Shown here: positions 16,344 through 24,702 of the stretch, piece after piece | Numbering within the stretch: the stretch's first letter is position 1 | Layout: each line of letters begins with the position of its first letter | Source of the DNA: Pseudomonas putida | Lineage (GTDB): Bacteria > Pseudomonadota > Gammaproteobacteria > Pseudomonadales > Pseudomonadaceae | Direction of reading: 5' to 3' | NCBI RefSeq assembly: GCF_028682175.1 | Contig: NZ_JANHKS010000018.1 | Span: forward strand, 1 to 64,000 | DNA length: 64,000 nt | Translations under genes and position numbers: made by a program | Notes under the pieces: model-generated | Databases searched by the model: none | What the model was told of the DNA's origin: nothing | The model's input: only the letters and a program-made list of their open reading frames with translations

Positions 16344-18278
16344 ATGCCTGATCCCATACCGTTAAAAGACCACGAAAAAGAGACGCGGCTGGTCAATCGA
16401 CGCCTGATCGCCTGCGCCGTGTTCGTGGTCGCGTTGAGCATCGCGCTGGTCTGCCGCCTGTACATCCTGCAGGTCATCGAATTCGCCTATCACTCCACCA
16501 TTTCCGAAAACAACCGCGTTCACGTCTTGCCGATTCCGCCAGAACGAGGGCTGATCTATGACCGAAATGGCGTGATCCTCGCCGATAACCGGCCCAGCTT
16601 CAACCTGACCATGACCCGCGAACGGGCAGGGGACTGGCACGCGGTGATCGATACCCTGATGCAGATCCTCAACCTGCCGGACGAAGACCGCATTATCTTC
16701 GACAAGGCCATGAAGAACTCGCCGCACCGTTTCGTGCCGGTGACGCTGCTGTATGAATTGACCGAAGAGCAGATCGCCCTGCTGGCGGTGAACCAGTTCC
16801 GCCTGCCGGGGCTGGATGTGGAGGCGCAGTTCGTTCGCCATTACCCGCTGGGGGCGCATTTTGCGCACTCCATCGGTTACGTCGGGCGGATCAACGAGAA
16901 GGAAGCCTCGCAACTGGACCAGGTGGAATATCGTGGCACCCAGTCCATCGGCAAGACCGGCATCGAACGCTTCTATGAGCCCGAGCTGCACGGCCACGTG
17001 GGTTACGAGGAAGTGGAAACCAACGCTCAGGGCCGCGTACTGCGCGTCCTCAAGCACACCGATCCGGTGGCCGGAAAGAGCATCACGCTGAGCCTGGACA
17101 TCAAGTTGCAGGAAGCCGCCGAAGAGGCACTGGGCGACCGCCGTGGTTCGGTGGTGGCCATCGACCCGGCCACTGGCGAGGTGCTGGCGATGGTCAGCAA
17201 GCCAAGTTTCGACCCGAACCTGTTCGTCACCGGCATCAGTTTCAAGGAATACTCGGCGCTGCGGGACTCGGTCGACCGGCCGCTGTTCAACCGCGTGCTG
17301 CGTGGCCTGTATGCCCCAGGCTCGACGATCAAGCCGGAAGTGGCGATCGCGGGGCTCGACAGCGGCATCATCACGCCCTCTACCCGGGTGTTCGACCCTG
17401 GCTATTTCCAGTTGCCGGACTTCGATCACAAATACCGCAACTGGAACCACAGCGGCGACGGCTGGGTGGACCTGAATGCGGCGATCATGCGTTCAAACGA
17501 CACCTACTTCTACGATCTTGCGCACAAGTTGGGCATCGACCGGCTGCATGACTACCTGACCATGTTCGGCATCGGCCAGAAGGTCTCGCTGGACATGTTC
17601 GAGGAGTCTGCAGGCCTGATGCCGTCCAAGGAGTGGAAACGCATTACCCGCCGCCAGGCCTGGTTCCCGGGGGAAACGGTGATTCTCGGCATCGGCCAGG
17701 GCTACATGCAGGTCACGCCTTTACAACTGGCCCAGGCCACCGCGCTGATCGCCAACAAGGGCGTGTGGAACCGCCCGCACCTGGCCAAGGAGATCGGCGG
17801 CGTGGCGCCGGTGGACGAGCACCCGATGCCTAACATCGTCCTGCGTGATCCCCGTGAGTGGGATCAGGTCAACAATGGCATGCAGTCGGTGATGCACGAC
17901 CCGCGCGGCATCGCCCGTGCGGCGGCGCAAGGGGCGCAATATCGTATCGCCGGCAAGAGCGGTACGGCGCAGGTGGTGGCTATCAAGCAGGGCGAGCGTT
18001 ACAACCGTGACAAGACCCTGGAGCGGCATCGTGACAACGCCTTGTTCGTCGGCTTCGCCCCGGCGGCCAACCCGAAAATCGTGGTCTCGGTGATGATCGA
18101 GAACGGCGAGGCGGGGGGGCGCGTGGCAGGTCCCGTGGTGCGGCAGATTCTCGACGCCTGGCTGCTGGATCAGGATGGGCATCTGAAACAGCAATACGCG
18201 ATGCCCAATGCCGCGCCGGTCAACCCGAAAGTGCAGATCGCAGCGCCGAACAAACCGGTGGTCCAGCCGCCGGTATGA
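16344..18278 (+). CDS. mrdA: Penicillin-binding protein 2 (peptidoglycan transpeptidase), orphan copy
   Basis: A 644-residue class B PBP of the elongation type. A cytoplasmic tail precedes a membrane segment (AVFVVALSIALVCRLYIL), then a PBP dimer domain (ERGLIYDRNGVILADN) and the transpeptidase domain with Ser327-Thr-Ile-Lys, Ser384-Asn-Asp and Lys538-Ser-Gly-Thr. All three penicilloyl-serine motifs are intact. The start at 16344 (MPDPIPLKDHEKE) gives the family length. It crosslinks peptidoglycan during side-wall growth. It is not next to rodA, mltB or rsfS, so it is probably a second PBP2 copy outside the usual rod locus. The C-terminus has an extra Pro-rich tail (NKPVVQPPV). Confidence 0.92.
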   Translation: MPDPIPLKDHEKETRLVNRRLIACAVFVVALSIALVCRLYILQVIEFAYHSTISENNRVHVLPIPPERGLIYDRNGVILADNRPSFNLTMTRERAGDWHAVIDTLMQILNLPDEDRIIFDKAMKNSPHRFVPVTLLYELTEEQIALLAVNQFRLPGLDVEAQFVRHYPLGAHFAHSIGYVGRINEKEASQLDQVEYRGTQSIGKTGIERFYEPELHGHVGYEEVETNAQGRVLRVLKHTDPVAGKSITLSLDIKLQEAAEEALGDRRGSVVAIDPATGEVLAMVSKPSFDPNLFVTGISFKEYSALRDSVDRPLFNRVLRGLYAPGSTIKPEVAIAGLDSGIITPSTRVFDPGYFQLPDFDHKYRNWNHSGDGWVDLNAAIMRSNDTYFYDLAHKLGIDRLHDYLTMFGIGQKVSLDMFEESAGLMPSKEWKRITRRQAWFPGETVILGIGQGYMQVTPLQLAQATALIANKGVWNRPHLAKEIGGVAPVDEHPMPNIVLRDPREWDQVNNGMQSVMHDPRGIARAAAQGAQYRIAGKSGTAQVVAIKQGERYNRDKTLERHRDNALFVGFAPAANPKIVVSVMIENGEAGGRVAGPVVRQILDAWLLDQDGHLKQQYAMPNAAPVNPKVQIAAPNKPVVQPPV

Positions 18279-18282
18279 CCTG

Positions 18283-18343
18283 AAGCACGGCTGCCGGCGG
18301 CGGCGTCCACAAGATCGCTGCCGCCGGCAAGCTGTGCTGCTAC
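18283..18343. repeat. Degenerate REP doublet
   Basis: Forward and reverse REP-like cores with extra GGC triplets and one base lost in the first (GCACGGCTGCCGGCGG), between the convergent PBP2 and VOC genes. Confidence 0.75.
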
Positions 18344-18346
18344 GGG

Positions 18347-18712
18347 TCAATCCTGCGAGAGTTCACAGAAGCGGATCCTGTTACCGGACGGGTCGGCGAT
18401 TTCCATGACTTTGCCCCAGCCCTGTTCGACGATCCCCGGCCGCGAAAAACCGTAGCCTTTGGCATTGAGCGCCTGGCAGAACGGCTCGATTTCCTGCATC
18501 GGTACGAAAATGGTCGAGCCCGGGGTGGCGTCGCCGTGGTGGCCGGTGAGGTGGATGACCAGATCCCCGCGGCGAATCTGCATGTACAGCGGCAAGTCCG
18601 CTTCGAAGCGGTGCTCCCAGTCCACCGAGAACCCCAGAAAATCCACATAAAACTCCCGGGCCTTTTCTTCGCTGAACATGCGAAGTACCGGAATCGCCCC
18701 TGAAATCTGCAT
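18347..18712 (-). CDS. VOC superfamily protein, bleomycin-resistance/glyoxalase type
   Basis: A 121-residue single-domain VOC protein: IPVLRMFSEEKAREFYVDFL at the start and IADPSGNRIRFCE at the end, with LVIHLTGHHGDATPG in the centre. Size and central motif resemble the glyoxalase-superfamily proteins near the ble group, which act as homodimers that bind or chelate ligands. The ATG at 18712 is preceded by AAGGAG; the frame upstream to 18769 is unlikely to be coding. No partner gene indicates a substrate. Confidence 0.75.
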   Translation of the reverse strand: MQISGAIPVLRMFSEEKAREFYVDFLGFSVDWEHRFEADLPLYMQIRRGDLVIHLTGHHGDATPGSTIFVPMQEIEPFCQALNAKGYGFSRPGIVEQGWGKVMEIADPSGNRIRFCELSQD

Positions 18713-18887
18713 GCGCCTCACTCCTTGGTGCAAAAACGCCGAGTCTAACCCAATGCGTGCCCAAACCAAGGGTGAATGGATTCAGGCAGCGTTTCCGACC
18801 GAAGGCGCGATTTGCGCAAACAGGTTGGCGAGCAACGGCACATCGCCATAGGTATAGTGGCGACATTCCCCGGTCTGGGCATCGTCC

Positions 18888-19928
18888 ATGAAATACCTGC
18901 GCCCGTTGGGGTTATTGATGTGCGGCCTTCTCGCGTCGCTGCCGGCGGGCGCTGCCGAGCAGACGCTGCGTGTGCTGGCGTGGCCCGGTTACGCCGACAC
19001 TGACCTGGTGAGCGTTTTCGAGAAGCGTTTCAAGGTCAAGGTCGAAGTCACGCTGGTGGGCAGCGATGAAGTGCTGCGGGCCAAGCTGTCTGAAAACCAG
19101 GGTGGCGATTTTGACGTGATCGCGGCCAACACTGCCGAAATTCACCACTATGTGAACCAGGGCCTGTTGCAGCCTTTGCATCCCGAGCGCATCGCCAATA
19201 CGGCGCGTCAGCTCCCGCGTTTTCGCGATTATTCCAGAATTCCGGACATTGTCGTCGACGGGCATGTCTATGCCGTGCCCTATGCGTGGTCGGATATGGG
19301 CCTGATCTACGATCGCAAGCAGTTCAGCCAGCCGCCCGACTCGATTCAGAGCATGTGGGACCCAAGGTTCCAGGGCCGCGTGCTGGCGTTCAACACCAGC
19401 AACCACAATTTCTCCCTGGCAAGCCTGGCCCTCGGCGGCGATCCGTTTCACATCGGCGCAGCGGACTTTCCCCGGGTGACCGAAAAGCTCATCGCGTTGC
19501 GGCGCAATGTGTTGACCTTCTATTCCCTGCCGGAGGAGGCGGCCGAGCTGTTCCGCAGCCATTCGGTGGCGCTGATTTTCGCCAACTATGGCCGTCAGCA
19601 ACTTAAGCAACTGCGCGATGCAGGCGTGGACGTCGGCTATGTGGTACCCCGGGAGGGCGCGCTGGCCTGGCTCGATTGCTGGGCGATCAGCAAGGGCGCC
19701 CATGACCTGCGACTGGCCAATGAATGGATCAATTACATGCTCGAACCGGATGTCAGCCGCGCCCTGAGCGAACGCCAGGACCTGTCCAACACGGTGCAGG
19801 AACCGCTGGATGCCAGCCCCTCCAATCGCATGATCTGGCTACGCCCGGTCGAGGACGATCAGCGCCGCGCCGAGTTGTGGCAGCGGATCGTGTCCGGCGA
19901 GCGTCCGCCGCTGGTGGAGGCGCGATGA
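18888..19928 (+). CDS. Periplasmic binding protein of spermidine/putrescine (PotD/PotF) type, coupled to a diguanylate cyclase
   Basis: A 346-residue exported protein with a short signal peptide (LGLLMCGLLASLPAGAAE). The mature start LRVLAWPGYAD and the VPYAWSDMGLIYDRKQF segment are type II periplasmic-binding-protein features of the polyamine group. There are no permease or ATPase genes beside it. Its stop codon overlaps the ATG of a CACHE-GGDEF gene by 4 nt (ATGA), so it probably works as the ligand-binding half of a sensor, as NspS does for MbaA in Vibrio cholerae. A TCGCCA-N9-TGGCGA inverted repeat (18843-18863) overlapping a TATAGT box lies just upstream. Confidence 0.82.
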   Translation: MKYLRPLGLLMCGLLASLPAGAAEQTLRVLAWPGYADTDLVSVFEKRFKVKVEVTLVGSDEVLRAKLSENQGGDFDVIAANTAEIHHYVNQGLLQPLHPERIANTARQLPRFRDYSRIPDIVVDGHVYAVPYAWSDMGLIYDRKQFSQPPDSIQSMWDPRFQGRVLAFNTSNHNFSLASLALGGDPFHIGAADFPRVTEKLIALRRNVLTFYSLPEEAAELFRSHSVALIFANYGRQQLKQLRDAGVDVGYVVPREGALAWLDCWAISKGAHDLRLANEWINYMLEPDVSRALSERQDLSNTVQEPLDASPSNRMIWLRPVEDDQRRAELWQRIVSGERPPLVEAR

Positions 19929-21646
19929 GGTTCGGTATCGCGTTCAAGCTCGGTTGCCTGATGGCCCTGTTCGGCATGGTGCCCACGGGGCTCGCCGGTT
20001 ACTACATCTACAACAGCAGCCGGGAAATGCTGCTGCAGGCCGCCGAGCGTGACTTGCTGACGTCGGTCCAGGTGCTGGGCCGCAACCTGCACGGCAGCCT
20101 GCGCAACATTTCCCTGGATGCCACGGTGTTGACCAACGGGGCCCAGGTGCACGAACTGGGCGAGCTGACCAATCCTGCGACCCGCAAGACCGTCAGTGAC
20201 AACCTCGCCGAGTCATTCCGGGCCATGTTGCTGGCCCATCCCGATTACATGCAGATCCGTCTGATCAGCGCGACCGACCATGGTCTGGAACTGGTGCGCC
20301 AGGACCGCGACGGGGCCGATATCGTCAGGGTCGAGGGCGCCGATCTGCAGGAGAAGGCCCATTACGCCTACGTCTTCGAAACCCTGCGCCTGGCGCCAGG
20401 GGAGGTGCGTATCTCGCCGATCGTGATCAACCACGAGCAGGGCGCGCACTCGGGGCTGGGCAAACCGACGCTGCATGTCTCCACGCCCGTGGCGGATGCG
20501 ACAGGCAAGGTGTTTGCGCTGCTGGTCATCAACGTTGACCTCGATCAGCTGTTCAACCAACTGCAAAGCGATCTGCCCAAGGAATACCAGGTCTACCTGA
20601 GCAACCGCTGGGGCGATTTGCTGGTGCATCCGGACCATCGTCGCACCTTCGGTTTCGATCAGGGCCGGCGGTTGTTCTTGCAGGATGAATTCCCGGAAGT
20701 CGCCGGGCTGCTGTCCGACAAGGCGCCTGGCAGCCTTATCAGCCGCAGTGTCGAGCAAGGCCAGAAGGACCGGTTGGTGGCGGCGTTCGTGCGCCTGTCT
20801 CACAACGGCGATGCCGAACCCTTCGTGGTACTGGGCCTGGGCCAGCCGCAAAGCCATGTTTTGGCCAAGGTGTCCCGCGTGGGCAACAGCATCGTGCAGA
20901 TCGCGCTGTTGTTCAGCGTGCTGGCGCTGTTGGCGGCCTTCATCGCCTCCCGTGCTCTGATCCGGCCATTGCGCAGCATGACTGACGCGGTGGAGCTGTT
21001 CTCCCGGGAGCGCAAGATCAGCGAGCTGGCACCCAGGGACGACGAGTTGGGGGTGCTCGCCCATCGTTTCCATGCGATGAAACAGGAAATCCTCGGCCAG
21101 CTGGACGATCTGACGTCCAGCCGCGCCGCCTTCGAGCACCTGGCCCGGCATGACCCGCTGACCGAATTGCCCAACCGGCGCATGTGCTTCGAACGTCTGG
21201 AGCAGGCGTTGATCGAGGCGCGGGAGGGCGGGAAGAAGATGGCCCTGCTGTTCGTCGACCTGGACCACTTCAAGGAAATGAACGATCAGTATGGTCACCG
21301 TTTCGGCGATCAGGTGTTACAGGCGGTGGCCAAGCTGCTGACCACCGCCAGTGACGGCGCCGATTGCGTGGCGCGGCTGGGCGGTGATGAATTCGTCATC
21401 TCGTTCTGCGATGTGAAGGACCCGCAGAAAATCGCGGCGTTGCTGGAAAAACTCCACCAGTGCTTCCAGTTGCCGCTGTTCATCGACGGGCGCAAGGTGC
21501 AGATCCACGCCAGCATGGGCGTCAGCCTGTTCCCCCGCGACGGGGACGACATCGGCACGCTGGTGCAGCATGCCGACCATGCGATGTACAAGGCCAAGAG
21601 CGCAGGCCGGAACCGCTACCTGTTCGAGATGCATTCAAGCGACTGA
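19925..21646 (+). CDS. Membrane diguanylate cyclase with periplasmic CACHE sensor, HAMP and GGDEF
   Basis: A 573-residue membrane protein. TM1 is about residues 8-28, a periplasmic double-CACHE-like region spans about 30-320, TM2 about 322-342, then a HAMP and a GGDEF domain from about 405. The active site is an intact GGDEF at residues 486-490, so c-di-GMP synthesis is expected. The usual inhibitory-site Arg-x-x-Asp, four residues further upstream, reads DGAD, so the arginine is missing and product inhibition at that site is unlikely. There is no EAL domain. It is translationally coupled to the binding protein gene, which likely supplies its ligand input. Its last 12 bp overlap the convergent YoaK-type gene. 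Confidence 0.9.
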   Translation: MRFGIAFKLGCLMALFGMVPTGLAGYYIYNSSREMLLQAAERDLLTSVQVLGRNLHGSLRNISLDATVLTNGAQVHELGELTNPATRKTVSDNLAESFRAMLLAHPDYMQIRLISATDHGLELVRQDRDGADIVRVEGADLQEKAHYAYVFETLRLAPGEVRISPIVINHEQGAHSGLGKPTLHVSTPVADATGKVFALLVINVDLDQLFNQLQSDLPKEYQVYLSNRWGDLLVHPDHRRTFGFDQGRRLFLQDEFPEVAGLLSDKAPGSLISRSVEQGQKDRLVAAFVRLSHNGDAEPFVVLGLGQPQSHVLAKVSRVGNSIVQIALLFSVLALLAAFIASRALIRPLRSMTDAVELFSRERKISELAPRDDELGVLAHRFHAMKQEILGQLDDLTSSRAAFEHLARHDPLTELPNRRMCFERLEQALIEAREGGKKMALLFVDLDHFKEMNDQYGHRFGDQVLQAVAKLLTTASDGADCVARLGGDEFVISFCDVKDPQKIAALLEKLHQCFQLPLFIDGRKVQIHASMGVSLFPRDGDDIGTLVQHADHAMYKAKSAGRNRYLFEMHSSD

Positions 21647-22336
21647 ATCTGCGATGCCGTCGGTGGTGCCGAAAGTGTTGATGCAGGTCCAGATCGACAC
21701 CAGCACAGGCACCAGCAGACACCACAGGCCGATGGCCAGGTACAGCAGCGCGGCACCGACACAGCCGACGGTGAAGCCCAGAAGATTCAGTCCGATGGGC
21801 TTGAGCCGCTGCTTGATGGCCGCGCGTTGCTCGACATCGCGCAGGCCGATCAGGGCGAACAGGTCGATGGACAGTTGCGTGACGTTGCCGGTCATCAGGG
21901 TGGTGGGCGGGGCGCCCTTGAGGTGCTGACGGGAGATTGCGTTGAGCACCGCCATGGCCGCGACGCCGGTCATTCCGGTGAGCAGGGCAGCGCCGCTGTC
22001 GCCATCGTTGAATGGGCCAAACCACAGGGTGAAGGCGGCGAACAGCGCCAGCAGCAGGGTGTGCAGAATCAGCAGCGGCCGCAGGGGCACCAGGCCGCGA
22101 CGGTTGATCGCCACCGCGGCCAGGTGCGTCAGGCCGACCACCAGGGCGAACATCGGCAGGGCCAGCAGCTTGGCCAGCGCGCCGGAGGTGCCGTGCACGA
22201 TGCTCACCCCCAGGGTCACGAAGTTGCCGGTGACGTGGGCGGTGAACAGGCCTTGCAACGCGAGGAAACCGATGGTGTCGACGAAACCGCCGTTGAAGCT
22301 CAGGGCCGGGGCGGTGGTGCGGTGGATGGATGACAT
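21635..22336 (-). CDS. YoaK/DUF1275 family membrane protein
   Basis: A 233-residue protein with about 6 hydrophobic segments. GGFVDTIGFLALQGLFTAHVTGN at the start and TLMTGNVTQL in the middle are the two HVTGN/MTGN repeats of the DUF1275 (YoaK) family, whose function is not established. The ATG at 22336 is chosen because the longer frame to 22435 reads through a REP element. It overlaps the 3' end of the diguanylate cyclase by 12 bp tail to tail. Confidence 0.85.
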   Translation of the reverse strand: MSSIHRTTAPALSFNGGFVDTIGFLALQGLFTAHVTGNFVTLGVSIVHGTSGALAKLLALPMFALVVGLTHLAAVAINRRGLVPLRPLLILHTLLLALFAAFTLWFGPFNDGDSGAALLTGMTGVAAMAVLNAISRQHLKGAPPTTLMTGNVTQLSIDLFALIGLRDVEQRAAIKQRLKPIGLNLLGFTVGCVGAALLYLAIGLWCLLVPVLVSIWTCINTFGTTDGIADSVA

Positions 22337-22382
22337 GATGAACTCCGTGTAACCAATGAATTTTCGAAGGTGACTAAGCCCT

Positions 22383-22535
22383 GTAGCAGCACGGCTTGCC
22401 GGCGGGGACGTCCGTAAGATCGCTCCCGCCGGCAAGCGGTGCTGCTACGGTTCTGTGTGACCTCGATCTTGTAGGAGCGCGCTTGCCCGCGATGGCGATC
22501 TCCAGGACGCTCCCGCCGGCAAGCCGTGCTGCTAC
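22383..22535. repeat. REP cluster of four cores, two repeat types
   Basis: A head-to-head doublet of the GTAGCAGCACGG type (22383-22447) is followed by a mixed pair: a forward GTAGGAGCGCGCTTGCCCGC core at 22471 and a reverse GTAGCAGC-type core ending at 22535. It lies between the YoaK-type gene start and the esterase stop. Confidence 0.9.
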
Positions 22536-22550
22536 GGATGGGGGCACCTG

Positions 22551-23570
22551 TCAGTTCAAATGCGCCTTGAGCTCACCGGCTGCCTGACGCATCGCCGCCT
22601 TGACCTCTGGAATGTTGCTCAACGGGTTGAGCAAACCATAGTCGTGGATCATGCCGTTGTAGCGCACGGCGGTGACATCCACACCGGCGGCATCGAGCTT
22701 GCGGGCATAGGCCTCGCCTTCGTCACGCAACACGTCCAGGCCCGCAGTCTGCACCAGTGCCGGTGGCAGCCCTTTCAATTGCTCGGTGCTGGCACGCAGC
22801 GGCGAGGCATGAATGTCGGCGCGCTGGGCGGCGTCGGTGGTGTAGCTGTCCCAGAACCACTTCATCATGTTGCGGGTGAGGAAGTGCCCCTCGGCGTACT
22901 GGTCGTAGGAGGCGGTGTCGAAGCTCGCATCGGTCACCGGCCACAGCAGCAACTGGAAGCGCAGCTTCGGCGTGCCCTGTTCCTTGGCCTTCAGCGCAAC
23001 GACCGCCGCCATGTTGCCGCCCACGCTGTTACCGGCCACCGCCAGGCGCGAGCTGTCGACACTGATCTGCTTGCCATGCTCGGCCACCCAGCGGGTTGCG
23101 GCGTAGGCCTGGTTGATCGCGGTCGGGTAGTGCGCTTCCGGCGATGGCGTGTAATCCACGTAGACCGCCACCGCACCCGAGCCGACCACCAGATCACGGA
23201 TCAGGCGAGCGTGGGTCGGGTAGTCGCCCAGCACCCAGCCACCGCCGTGGAAGTACATGAACACCGGTAACTCACCCTTGACCCCGGCCGGACGCACGAT
23301 GGTCAGCTTGATGTTCTGGCCGTCGGCCTGGATGGTCTTTTCACTGACCTGAATCCCCGACATATCGACCTTCACCGAGCTCTGCGCGCCAGTCAGCACC
23401 GCACGTGCGTCCTTAGGGCTCAATTGCTCCAGCGGCCTGCCGCCACCGGCAGCCAGGGCGTTGAGGAAGGCCTGGGTCTGGTGTTCAGGCACTGCATTTT
23501 CAGCGGCGAAGGCGCTGCCGATGGAGAGGGCCAGCAGGGTTGCGGTCAGGGCTTTTTTAACAGTGTTCAT
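22551..23570 (-). CDS. Exported alpha/beta hydrolase, hormone-sensitive-lipase type esterase
   Basis: A 339-residue esterase with a signal peptide (ATLLALSIGSAFAAE). The oxyanion motif is His108-Gly-Gly-Gly-Trp112 and the nucleophile Ser182 lies in GNSVGG; the catalytic Asp and His are expected near LDVLRDEGE and MIHDYG. These define the bacterial HSL (family IV) esterases. It is likely periplasmic or secreted and cleaves short-chain esters. A YcaC-type hydrolase lies 75 nt upstream on the same strand, possibly in one unit. Confidence 0.9.
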   Translation of the reverse strand: MNTVKKALTATLLALSIGSAFAAENAVPEHQTQAFLNALAAGGGRPLEQLSPKDARAVLTGAQSSVKVDMSGIQVSEKTIQADGQNIKLTIVRPAGVKGELPVFMYFHGGGWVLGDYPTHARLIRDLVVGSGAVAVYVDYTPSPEAHYPTAINQAYAATRWVAEHGKQISVDSSRLAVAGNSVGGNMAAVVALKAKEQGTPKLRFQLLLWPVTDASFDTASYDQYAEGHFLTRNMMKWFWDSYTTDAAQRADIHASPLRASTEQLKGLPPALVQTAGLDVLRDEGEAYARKLDAAGVDVTAVRYNGMIHDYGLLNPLSNIPEVKAAMRQAAGELKAHLN

Positions 23571-23645
23571 GATGGGCTCGCTTAAAAAATCAGAATGGGG
23601 TCGTGGTGAAAAAGGGGCCCCGCATCGAGGCCCGGATCAAAGGGT

Positions 23646-24290
23646 TCAGCCGGCTTTGCGCTGTGGTGCGCCGTGGACCATGGTGTAGGCGTAGTCGACA
23701 CCCATGCCGTACGCGCCGCTGTGTTCCAGCACCAGTTGCATGACCGCTTCGTAGGTTTCCTTGTGAGCCCAGTCACGCTGGAATTCGAGCAGCACCTGCT
23801 GCCAGGTCACAGGCACGGCACCGGCCTGAATCATGCGTTGCACCGACATGTCGTGGGCTTCCTTGGTGGTGCCGCCGGAGGCGTCGGTGACGATGTACAC
23901 CTCGTAGCCTTCAGCCAGCGCGTCCAGGGTCGGGAAGTTCAGGCAGACTTCGGTCCAGAGCGCGGCGATGATCAGCTTCTTGCGCCCGGTGGCCTTGACC
24001 GCATCCACCAGCTTCTTGTCTTCCCAGGAGTTCATCGAGGTGCGCTCGATGGGCTGTTGATCCGGGTGCACCGCCAGCAGTTCTGGCCAGATGTAGCCGC
24101 TGAAACTCTTGGTTTCCACCGAGGTGAAGATGGTCGGCACGTTGAAGATCTTCGCCGCCTTGGCCAGGCCCACGGTGTTGTTCTTCAGGGTCTGGCGATC
24201 GATCGACTGCACGCCGAAGGCCATCTGTGGCTGGTGGTCGATCAGGATCAGGGCGGAGTTGGTTGGGTTGAGCAGTTCGCGGATGGACAT
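23646..24290 (-). CDS. ycaC: Isochorismatase-like hydrolase, YcaC type
   Basis: A 214-residue cysteine-hydrolase-fold protein. LILIDHQPQMAFGVQSID carries the expected catalytic Asp and WTEVCLNF the catalytic Cys; a Lys of the triad is expected near KKLIIAALW. Length and the DHQPQM/SGGTTKEAHD segments match YcaC, an octameric hydrolase of unknown substrate. It lies upstream of the esterase gene on the same strand and downstream of a 412-bp gap with a long inverted repeat. Confidence 0.85.
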   Translation of the reverse strand: MSIRELLNPTNSALILIDHQPQMAFGVQSIDRQTLKNNTVGLAKAAKIFNVPTIFTSVETKSFSGYIWPELLAVHPDQQPIERTSMNSWEDKKLVDAVKATGRKKLIIAALWTEVCLNFPTLDALAEGYEVYIVTDASGGTTKEAHDMSVQRMIQAGAVPVTWQQVLLEFQRDWAHKETYEAVMQLVLEHSGAYGMGVDYAYTMVHGAPQRKAG

Positions 24291-24702
24291 GATGTGTATT
24301 CCCTTGAATTCGAAAATGGTCTGTATGGTTCGCCGCTTCAGCTCGCTGGCTGTTTGCTTGCTGGCTTGGGAGTAAATCTACGGACTAAACGAATGGGGAA
24401 CAATTACCCTAAATTGAGACTCATTGATTCTAATCTGGGGACATTGAAAAAAACTGTCCCGTTCACTGAGCCATGTCGCGTACTGCTCTTGATTCTGCCC
24501 GGAGGGCGTAGGAGCGCAGCTTGCTCGCGATCTGGCGCGCAGCGGCAGTAAAACCTGCGATCACGATATGCCTGACACAATCGAGGGGGATGGTTTTGCT
24601 GCTGCTTCGCAGCAGATCGTCCGATCGCGGCCCGGAGCAAGCTGCGCTCCTACGCCCTCCGGGCAGAAGCGGGTGGTGGCAGGCCTTCGAATGCGCCGGA
24701 GA
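24291..24702. other. 412-bp gap with a long inverted repeat
   Basis: No gene seen. It holds the 34-bp-arm inverted repeat at 24493-24668 and a small CTGCTGC-TTC-GCAGCAG hairpin at 24599-24615 inside it. The part from 24380 to 24460 is AT-rich and may carry the ycaC promoter. Confidence 0.6.
24493..24668. repeat. Long inverted repeat, REP-like with extended arms
   Basis: Arms at 24493-24526 and 24635-24668 are exact 34-bp inverted copies containing GTAGGAGCGCAGCTTGCTC; the match then resumes with GCGATC. The interior of about 108 bp holds a further 7-bp hairpin. It is a distinct REP variant from the GTAGCAGC type and lies between two genes that both run on the minus strand. Confidence 0.9.
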
